Assembly: GCF_005938085.1 (NCBI RefSeq)
Contig: NZ_SMZK01000001.1
Span: 930,001 to 994,000, forward strand
Length of the DNA stretch: 64,000 nt
Direction: 5' to 3'
Source: Haloterrigena sp. H1
GTDB taxonomy: Archaea; Halobacteriota; Halobacteria; Halobacteriales; Natrialbaceae
The notes beneath the pieces were generated by a model, which saw only the letters and a list, made by a program, of their open reading frames with translations, was not told the DNA's origin and made no database searches. Position 1 is the stretch's first letter, and each line of letters opens with the position of its first letter. The position numbers were made by a program, and so were the translations under genes. Shown piece after piece: positions 58,520 to 64,000 of this stretch.

Positions 58520-60298
58520 TCACTGCCTGACCAAGAGCCGGTCCCGTTCGTCGTACCGAAAGCCGGCGTCTTCGAACGCCGCTCGAGCCGCGGGGACGTT
58601 CACCTCGCCGTCGGTCCCCAGAAACGGCGTTTCGGGGTCCTGCCCGTTCCATGTGAGGCTATCAGGAGTCCACTGCTCGACGACTGGTGTTGCGGTGGGT
58701 CTTGCATGCCCGTAAAACACGTTCTCGACCAGCCACTCCTTGTCGATCAACTGTGCGATGACCCGTCTGAACCGGGGGTACCCGAACGGTGCCTTCCGCG
58801 TGTTGAACCCAAGGAAGTAAACCGTCCACGACGGCGACTCGAGCAACTGCTGTCCACCACCTTCGTCGACGCTCCCGACGTGATTCGTATCGAGGGCTGT
58901 GCTCGTAATATCGGCAGTGTCGTTTTCGACCGCCTGAATCGCCGTTTCCGAGTTCGGTGAGATATCGATCGAAAACGTATCGACCGTCGGCGCCGGCCGC
59001 TTGACGCCGGGCCGGAGCGTAAAGTGGTCGTCGAACCGCTCGAGGGTGAGCCGGTTGCCCTCGGTTCGATTCGCGAACTGATAGGGGCCGCTCCCAACCG
59101 GTTTAATGTTGTTCGTGGTGACCGCCGTCGTGGTGCCCTGCGAGAGCGTACTGCCGCCCAGTCTCATCGGACTCTCTGACCGCTCACGCCAGATGTGTGC
59201 AGGCAGTATCGGGACGAGGAGGGCGCGTTCGCCGACCGCTTGCCCCGCATCGACCGTCAGCTCGAGGCGATTTCGGCTCCGAACATCGATCGCCTCGACG
59301 GCGTCGATCTGGCCGCGAAAGCGAGGTGTAGGAGTGACTCGGTCGTCATCGTTGCCGGACATGTCCGCGAGGAACTGGTAGGTAAACTCGACGTCGGCGG
59401 CGGTCACCGGCTCGCCGTCGTGAAACACACAGTCGCTTCGGAGGCGAACGTCGAGCGTCGCTCCGCGCCACTCCCACGACTCCGCGAGCCACGGCTGGAT
59501 CTCCCCGGTTGCGTCGTCGGTCGCCAGTGAGTCGTAGAGTAACTGGGTAATCGTTCCGCGACCGCGATAGTCGGCCGCGAGCGGATTGAGGTTTGTCGTC
59601 GGTCGACTATCCGTGTGGACGGCGCGCAGCGTCTCACCGTCTGTCACGGGCTCGAGCCCGAGATAGCCGCTGCGGGTCGCGGGATGACCGTCGGCCCAGC
59701 CCGTAAATCGATCCGTTCTGACGACACGGTGTTCTTCGGGCACACAGATCGGAACGAACGGCTGTTTGGTTGCGATCGTCTCGAGTGCATTCGTGACGGC
59801 GTCACGCCGTTTTGCCCCGTCGGCGTGGCGTTGCTTCTCGAGGAGATCATCGACGGCTAGATTGGCGTATCCGAAGGGATTCTGCCAGCCGGATTCGTCG
59901 ACATACTTCGAGTGCAACGCCTCGTAGAGAAAGTCGGGGTCGGTCCCGCCCGGATGACGGCCGATACAGATGTCGAACTCGTGATCGTACAACACCGCTC
60001 GGTTAAAGTCGATGCCCGAGCGGACGTCGAACGAGACGTCGACCCCGACCGTTGTGAGGGCCTGCTCGAGTTCGTTCGTGATTCGGATGCTTCCTCTGTC
60101 GCTGTCGGCAGGGAGGGTGGTAATCGTCAGCGAGAGCTGTCCGATGTTGCGCTGCGTAAAGAGATCACGAAGTCGACCGGCACAGCCGCTGATCGAGGCC
60201 GTCAGACCGGCCGTCGCTGCCAGCGCGGCTCGGCGACTGAGACGCGTGCCGTCACGGGCAGTATGGTCTGGTTCTTGAGCGGTCTGCCCCTCGTTCAT
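58520..60298 (-). CDS. Solute-binding lipoprotein, circularly permuted SBP_bac_5 (paralog 1)
   Basis: A 592-aa exported protein. A Tat lipoprotein signal (RLSRRAALAATAG, lipobox Cys39 in SISGC) is followed directly, from residue ~54, by QLSLTITTLPADSDRGSIRI, FDICIGRHPGGTDPDFLYEA and GWQNPFGYANLAVDDLLEKQ. These correspond to the C-terminal third of family-5 peptide-binding proteins. Only then (residue ~221) comes the normal N-terminal part: TLRAVHTDSRPTTNLNPL, IQPWLAESWEWRG, FHDGEPVTAADVEFTYQFL. The chain ends AARAAFEDAGFRYDERDRLL, just where the C-terminal third would normally begin. It may bind a peptide or similar solute. No permease is adjacent. Confidence 0.85.
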   Translation of the reverse strand: MNEGQTAQEPDHTARDGTRLSRRAALAATAGLTASISGCAGRLRDLFTQRNIGQLSLTITTLPADSDRGSIRITNELEQALTTVGVDVSFDVRSGIDFNRAVLYDHEFDICIGRHPGGTDPDFLYEALHSKYVDESGWQNPFGYANLAVDDLLEKQRHADGAKRRDAVTNALETIATKQPFVPICVPEEHRVVRTDRFTGWADGHPATRSGYLGLEPVTDGETLRAVHTDSRPTTNLNPLAADYRGRGTITQLLYDSLATDDATGEIQPWLAESWEWRGATLDVRLRSDCVFHDGEPVTAADVEFTYQFLADMSGNDDDRVTPTPRFRGQIDAVEAIDVRSRNRLELTVDAGQAVGERALLVPILPAHIWRERSESPMRLGGSTLSQGTTTAVTTNNIKPVGSGPYQFANRTEGNRLTLERFDDHFTLRPGVKRPAPTVDTFSIDISPNSETAIQAVENDTADITSTALDTNHVGSVDEGGGQQLLESPSWTVYFLGFNTRKAPFGYPRFRRVIAQLIDKEWLVENVFYGHARPTATPVVEQWTPDSLTWNGQDPETPFLGTDGEVNVPAARAAFEDAGFRYDERDRLLVRQ

Positions 60299-60326
60299 GT
60301 TGTTGGTTCGGCATGATTCGTCACCA

Positions 60327-60340
60327 CGATATAACAGTAT
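60327..60340 (-). promoter_or_regulatory. Promoter element of SBP paralog 1
   Basis: On the minus strand ATACTGTTATATCG lies about 35 bp before the start of the 58520-60298 gene. The similar GTATTGTTATATATC precedes paralog 2 (63137-63151), so both paralogs share a TATA-containing upstream motif of the form T-A-(C/T)-TGTTATAT. Confidence 0.5.
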
Positions 60341-60422
60341 TATGCTCGTAGGGTCGGATGCCGATTGAGACCGAGACGTTTGCTACAGGTCGTACCGATA
60401 CACCTGACCGGGAACGTCGATG

Positions 60423-61274
60423 TCACTCCTGTTTCTGGGGCCAGGGGAGCCGATCGACGAGTTGCTCCGATAGCTCTGCGACCGACCAGCGGCCGACAAG
60501 GCGATCTGAAAGGACGACACAAGCCGCCGCGAGCATCGTGCCTGCAACGACGTCGATCCCCCAGTGGATTCCGAGATACATCGTCGAAATCGCAACGCTT
60601 GCCGCCAGTACGACCGCGATGGGGAACCACTTCGGAAACTCCGACCGCGTCTTCCATGCGAACGCTGCAACGGTCGCTGACAGCGAGGTGTGAAGCGATG
60701 GAAACACGTTGGTATTCGTGTTGATCTCGCGCGTGAGATATTGGTATTGTGGGTTGGTGTCGTACAGCATCCGCTCCATGAGTTCGGCGGGCATCAGGTT
60801 CCGTGGACCGTACGCGATCACGAGGATATAGAGGACCAGACCGATCGCGTAGTTGAGCGCGTAGGCCGTCAACAGCCGCCGAAAGATCCGGGTATCGGAG
60901 AGCGTAAAGTACGCGATGACCGGGAATATCAGCAAAAACGTGTAGCCGTAGACGTAAATAGTCGAGAAATATGCCGTCGTCTCCGGCGTCTGGATCGACT
61001 GGAAGATCAGGATGAACTCCCCCTCGAGTTCGTAAAACGCCCCGGACAGACGGAACCCGATCTGTCGCGACAGCTCCGGTGCGGTCTGTCTGGCGATGCG
61101 GTTTATCAGTAACACGCCGATCAACACGGCAATCACCGGGCCAGCGGTTCTGAGGCGACTTCGCCACTCCGACCGCGTCCGAGCGAGGCGCTCTCGGCCG
61201 ATAAAAACGACGACCGACACCGGCACCAAGATCGAGATGACGAGAGCGAGCTGCGTCAACACCTCGTCGAGCAT
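60423..61274 (-). CDS. PAP2-superfamily membrane phosphatase
   Basis: A 283-aa protein with about six membrane helices. The phosphatase triad motifs are AYGPRNLMP, FPSLHTSLSATVAAF and STMYLGIHWGIDVVAGTML (HxxxD), in an order like inositol-phosphorylceramide synthase/Aur1-type PAP2 enzymes. It should dephosphorylate or transfer from lipid phosphates at the outer face of the membrane. The start lies 5 bp after the stop of the paralog-2 binding protein, so the two are cotranscribed; paralog 1 follows after 124 bp with its own promoter. Confidence 0.88.
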   Translation of the reverse strand: MLDEVLTQLALVISILVPVSVVVFIGRERLARTRSEWRSRLRTAGPVIAVLIGVLLINRIARQTAPELSRQIGFRLSGAFYELEGEFILIFQSIQTPETTAYFSTIYVYGYTFLLIFPVIAYFTLSDTRIFRRLLTAYALNYAIGLVLYILVIAYGPRNLMPAELMERMLYDTNPQYQYLTREINTNTNVFPSLHTSLSATVAAFAWKTRSEFPKWFPIAVVLAASVAISTMYLGIHWGIDVVAGTMLAAACVVLSDRLVGRWSVAELSEQLVDRLPWPQKQE

Positions 61275-61279
61275 CGCTT

Positions 61280-63109
61280 CTAGTAGCCCCCAAGCAAGCG
61301 ACCGTTATCATCATACCGGAAGCCGGCGGTCTCGAACGCCGCTTTCGCCGCTTCCACGTTGAGGCGGCCGCTCGAGCCCAGGAACGGCGTCACGGGGTCC
61401 TCGCCGTCCCACGCGAGGCGTTCGGGGACCCACTCGTCCAGTACTGGTGTCGCGGTGGGTGTCGCGTGTCCATAGAAGATGTCGTCGACGATCGCTTGCT
61501 TGGGGATCAACTGTGTGACAGCGTGACGGAAATGAGTGTTGCTGAAGGGGGCATTGCGGACGTTGAATCCGATGTGGTAGAAGGTTCGCGAAGGATGGCT
61601 CAACGTTTCGATATCCGACATGTCGGGAATCTCATCTAGCACATCGGCGTCGAGCATCGAGGCCGTTACGTCCGCGTTGCCGTCACCGATTCGCCTGACT
61701 GCCGACGCACTGCTGGGATCGATCTCGAAGCGGAGTTCGTCGACAGGCGGGCCGGGCAGTTCGACGTCCTCTCGGAGCGTGAAGTGATCGTCGAAGCGTG
61801 TGAGAACGAGCTGATCCTCTTCGGTCCGGCTTTCGAACTGGAACGGTCCACTGCCGATCGGCGGAACGTGATCGCCCGTCGCGGCGATCCACCGTCCCTG
61901 TGGTGCGGTGAACTCGCCGTCGGCCGCCCGCTCGTCGACCAGCTCACGCCAGAACCGCTTCGGGAGGATCGGCACGGTAAGCGCCCGTTTGGCGACCGGT
62001 CGACTCGCGTTCATCGAGAACGTCAGTTCGTACTCGCTGTCGACGGTGACGCGGTCGACCGCGCTGACGTGGCTCTGATACCGCGGTGCCGGCGAGGGGG
62101 TTGGCGCTCGTCCAAGCGACGTATCCTCGAGGAACCGGTAGGTGAAGGCGACGTCTTCTGCGGTCAGTCGTCTGTCTTCGTCGGAGAGTTGTTCGTCCTC
62201 GCTGGCCAGCCGTTCGTCAGCATGGAACCGACACCCTTCGCGAAGGGTGACCGTCGCAGTCAGGACCGGCCCTTGCTCGCTGTCGGCTGGCTCGACGTTC
62301 GTCCACGTGATGTCCTCGGCGAGCCATTGCTGTACCTCGCCCTCGTGGACGGTTGCCACCGAATCGAAGAGCAGCGGGATTATCGTGTCCCGCTCTCGCA
62401 TCGTTGCCGACAGTGGATTGAGGTTACTCGTCGGACGGGAATCCGTTTTGAGCGCGAGTAACTCGTCGACGCCGTCGGCTGGCTCGGGCTCGAGATAGCC
62501 GTGGCGGGTCGTGAGGTCTGCCTCGCTCCAGCCGTCGAAGCGGTCTGTGCTGGCGACGCGATACTCGTCGGGCAGACAGATCGGGTCGAAGGGTTTGGAC
62601 TTCGCTAGTGCCGTCAGAACCGACTGAACGAGCCGTTTCCGTTGCTCTCCCTCGGCTCGCCGTTGGTCCTCGAGTAGCGTGTCGAAGACCATGTTGGTAA
62701 ACCCGAACGGGTTCTGCCAACCGGCTTCGGCTGCGAACGACGAGTGAAGCATCTCGTAGAGAAAATCGGGGTCGTATCCGGCGGGGTGGTGACCGACGTA
62801 GAGATCGAAATCGCGCTCGATCAGCACCGCTTTCAGCAACTCCGACGGCGACCGCATGTCGATCGAGACATCGATCCCGACCTGCTGGAGGTTCGCTTCG
62901 AGCCGCCGGGCGATCTGGACGCTCTGTCTGTCTGCGTCCGCCGGTATCGTAGCGATTGACAGCGACAACTGCCCACTGACGGCTTTCCCGACCACGTTGC
63001 GCACGTGGCCGACACAGCCGCTTGTGGCGAGTGTAGCCCCCGCTGCACCGGCAGCCAGAAACGAACGACGGCCAACGCCGGTCTTAGAGGGAGTGGGGTC
63101 CCAATTCAT
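61280..63109 (-). CDS. Solute-binding lipoprotein, circularly permuted SBP_bac_5 (paralog 2)
   Basis: A 609-aa protein from the ATG at 63109. A GTG at 63124 in the same frame is rejected because AGGAGGTG overlaps it and serves the ATG. The Tat lipoprotein signal GVGRRSFLAAGAAG has its lipobox Cys in ATSGC. The same permuted order as paralog 1 follows: QLSLSIATIPADADRQSVQI, FDLYVGHHPAGYDPDFLYEM and NPFGFTNMVFDTLLEDQRR first, then LLALKTDSRPTSNLNPLS, VQQWLAEDI and RLTAEDVAFTYRFLED, ending AAKAAFETAGFRYDDNGRLL. An acidic insert (LASEDEQLSDEDRRLTAED) is unique to it. It overlaps no other gene; PAP2 follows 5 bp later. Confidence 0.85.
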   Translation of the reverse strand: MNWDPTPSKTGVGRRSFLAAGAAGATLATSGCVGHVRNVVGKAVSGQLSLSIATIPADADRQSVQIARRLEANLQQVGIDVSIDMRSPSELLKAVLIERDFDLYVGHHPAGYDPDFLYEMLHSSFAAEAGWQNPFGFTNMVFDTLLEDQRRAEGEQRKRLVQSVLTALAKSKPFDPICLPDEYRVASTDRFDGWSEADLTTRHGYLEPEPADGVDELLALKTDSRPTSNLNPLSATMRERDTIIPLLFDSVATVHEGEVQQWLAEDITWTNVEPADSEQGPVLTATVTLREGCRFHADERLASEDEQLSDEDRRLTAEDVAFTYRFLEDTSLGRAPTPSPAPRYQSHVSAVDRVTVDSEYELTFSMNASRPVAKRALTVPILPKRFWRELVDERAADGEFTAPQGRWIAATGDHVPPIGSGPFQFESRTEEDQLVLTRFDDHFTLREDVELPGPPVDELRFEIDPSSASAVRRIGDGNADVTASMLDADVLDEIPDMSDIETLSHPSRTFYHIGFNVRNAPFSNTHFRHAVTQLIPKQAIVDDIFYGHATPTATPVLDEWVPERLAWDGEDPVTPFLGSSGRLNVEAAKAAFETAGFRYDDNGRLLGGY

Positions 63110-63130
63110 CTCGTTGTGTAACACCTCCTC

Positions 63131-63151
63131 TCATTTGATATATAACAATAC
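63131..63151 (-). promoter_or_regulatory. Promoter element of SBP paralog 2 operon
   Basis: On the minus strand TATTGTTATATATCAAATGA is an A/T-rich TATA region about 25-40 bp before the ATG at 63109, matching the TGTTATAT core seen before paralog 1. A strong AGGAGGTG ribosome-binding site lies between it and the ATG. Confidence 0.5.
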
Positions 63152-63282
63152 TGCGTACTCTAAACCAATACGTGTCACACTAAAGAATCTTTTCAATCGG
63201 GGGTTCATTCTATTCGAGCCACTTATTGTGAGATGTTAACAAACTCTACTCGTGGTGACTCTCGAGAACTCCGTCTCGTGCC

Positions 63283-63364
63283 AGACAGATTCCTGTCAGT
63301 CAGTTCCGGTACATCCGCCACCGATCCTGCAGGTGCGCCAGTACATCGGGACAGCAGCCCGTCT
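63283..63364. repeat. Dispersed palindromic element, copy 3
   Basis: An 82-nt sequence that matches copy 1 (29519-29599) in the same orientation at about 64 of 82 aligned positions by hand count. The blocks CTGTCAGTCA, TTCCGG, TCCTGC, GGTGC, ACATCG and GACAGCAG are conserved. The outer arms (AGACAG.../...CCGTCT) pair less well and the inner stem is partly maintained by a G-T pair. It lies in the upstream region of the RNase P component 4 gene. Confidence 0.65.
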
Positions 63365-63410
63365 CAGTCTCGAGCGCAACATCAATAGGCACACCCACGA
63401 AACGGAAGAT

Positions 63411-63683
63411 ATGGACATCGCTGCCGAACGGATCGAGCGCCTTCACGAACTCGCTCGAGCGGCGGCAGCGGACGACGACGAGTTAGCACGCTCCTACGTC
63501 CGCCTCGCGCGGCGGGTCGCGGAGCGAAATCGCCTTCCGCTTCCGCGGACGTTTCGCCGGTTTACGTGCGACGAGTGTGATGCGTATCTCCGGCCGGGGG
63601 ACAACGCTCGCGTCAGGTTGCAAGACGGCCACGTCGTTATTACCTGCGAGTGCGGTGCCCATGCGAGATATCCCTACGACTGA
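63411..63683 (+). CDS. rnp4: Ribonuclease P protein component 4 (Rpp21/Rpr2 homolog)
   Basis: A 90-aa zinc-binding subunit of archaeal RNase P, which removes tRNA 5' leaders. MDIAAERIERLHELARAAAADDDELARSYVRLARRVAERNRLPLP forms the helical N-half. The C-half carries the zinc ribbon (FTCDECDAYLRPGDNARVRL and ITCECGAHARYPY). The ATG at 63411 is preferred over the open frame from 63252, which covers repeat copy 3. The adjoining CRM-domain gene is a common neighbour of rnp4 in haloarchaea. Confidence 0.93.
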   Translation: MDIAAERIERLHELARAAAADDDELARSYVRLARRVAERNRLPLPRTFRRFTCDECDAYLRPGDNARVRLQDGHVVITCECGAHARYPYD

Positions 63684-63782
63684 CTGCGGATTGTCGGTAA
63701 TCGATCTCGTGACTGCATCGCATATTCGTCGGCCGTGCCGCATCGAGAAGATTGAAACCGCTCCGCTCTCTTATACAGGGAT

Positions 63783-64000
63783 ATGGACAATCAGGAACGC
63801 AAGCGCCGTGTACACGATCTCGACGTCACCGTCTGGGTCGGAAAAAGCGGTGTCGATGCCGTCGTCGACGAACTCGACGATCAGTTGACCGACAGAGAGC
63901 TCGTGAAAGTCAAATTCCTGCGGGCCGCCCGGGCTGGGAGTTCGACCGACGAGAAAGCGGCCGACCTCGCGGAGCGTGTCAACGCGGACCTCGTCGACAC
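63783..64000 (+). CDS. CRM-domain (YhbY-like) RNA-binding protein, 3' end outside window
   Basis: About 72 codons are visible: MDNQERKRRVHDLDVTVWVG, KSGVDAVVDELDDQLTDREL, VKVKFLRAARAGSSTDEKAAD. The VWVGKxGV and LVKVKF blocks are hallmarks of the CRS1/YhbY RNA-binding domain (the glycine-rich GxxG-like loop is KSGV here). It lies about 100 bp after rnp4. Its proteins are linked to ribosome or RNase P function in archaea. A TATA-like CTCTTATA is about 15 bp upstream of the start. Confidence 0.85.
   Translation, partial: MDNQERKRRVHDLDVTVWVGKSGVDAVVDELDDQLTDRELVKVKFLRAARAGSSTDEKAADLAERVNADLVD

Noticed and set aside
1..64000. tRNA genes, rRNA genes, CRISPR arrays, transposases
   Set aside because: No T-loop/acceptor pattern, no regularly spaced direct repeats, and no transposase or integrase motif were found on either strand by eye.

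Overview
The window is a slice of a haloarchaeal chromosome. It has high GC with G/C-rich third codon positions, very acidic proteins, and Asp/Glu-rich low-complexity segments. It carries archaeal information-processing genes (PolB, Mre11/Rad50, PAN, prefoldin beta, L37Ae, RpoP, S15, S3Ae, Pcc1, RNase P component 4) and halophile-restricted families (halocyanin-like protein, UPF0058, tiny AW(I/V)E-motif proteins). The gene set suggests the Natrialbaceae (Natrinema/Haloterrigena-like), but the genus is inference. No tRNA, rRNA, CRISPR array, insertion sequence or prophage was recognised.

Layout. 1-6.6 kb: partial F420-type LLM oxidoreductase, a two-gene ABC exporter, TruD, zinc-ribbon protein, SurE, DUF2103. 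6.6-10.4 kb: a 1.25-kaa secreted CARDB-repeat surface protein. 10.6-13 kb: L37Ae-RpoP-Pcc1, a DUF2243 membrane protein, prefoldin beta-DUF3194. 13-16 kb: lactate-oxidation genes (LutC and a LutB-LutA fusion). 16-21 kb: SCP2-like protein plus alpha/beta hydrolase, GMP synthase amidotransferase, and an E1alpha-E1beta-lipoyl operon with no E2/E3. 21-29.4 kb: PAN, small regulators, Mre11-Rad50. 29.4-37.5 kb: PolB, the SufCBD Fe-S operon, a ferritin-like protein with a DtxR-type regulator. 37.5-45 kb: a phospholipase D-like protein, HEAT-repeat protein, archaetidylserine synthase, halocyanin-like protein, and the rps15-DHH-pcc1-rps3ae operon. 45-49 kb: a type IV pilus ATPase joined to a pilC remnant, and an iron-type ABC ATPase under a DtxR-like box. 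49-58.5 kb: large coiled-coil protein, PurA, Trm112-like, CbiX/DR2241, DUF2797. 58.5-63.1 kb: two paralogous solute-binding lipoproteins flanking a PAP2 phosphatase. The window ends with RNase P component 4 and a partial CRM-domain protein.

Most notable: (i) both solute-binding proteins read as circular permutations of the usual family-5 peptide-binding fold, with the segment that is normally C-terminal placed directly after the lipobox. (ii) The pilus locus carries an apparent in-place deletion that joins pilB to the last ~50 codons of pilC. (iii) An ~81-nt palindromic element occurs three times in intergenic DNA. (iv) PolB has no intein, but the exons between two classical intein sites have anomalous codon use, possibly the footprint of past homing. 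(v) Iron/redox control signals are clear: a TTTAGGC-ac-GCCTAAA box before an orphan ABC ATPase, and two perfect palindromes before sufC.
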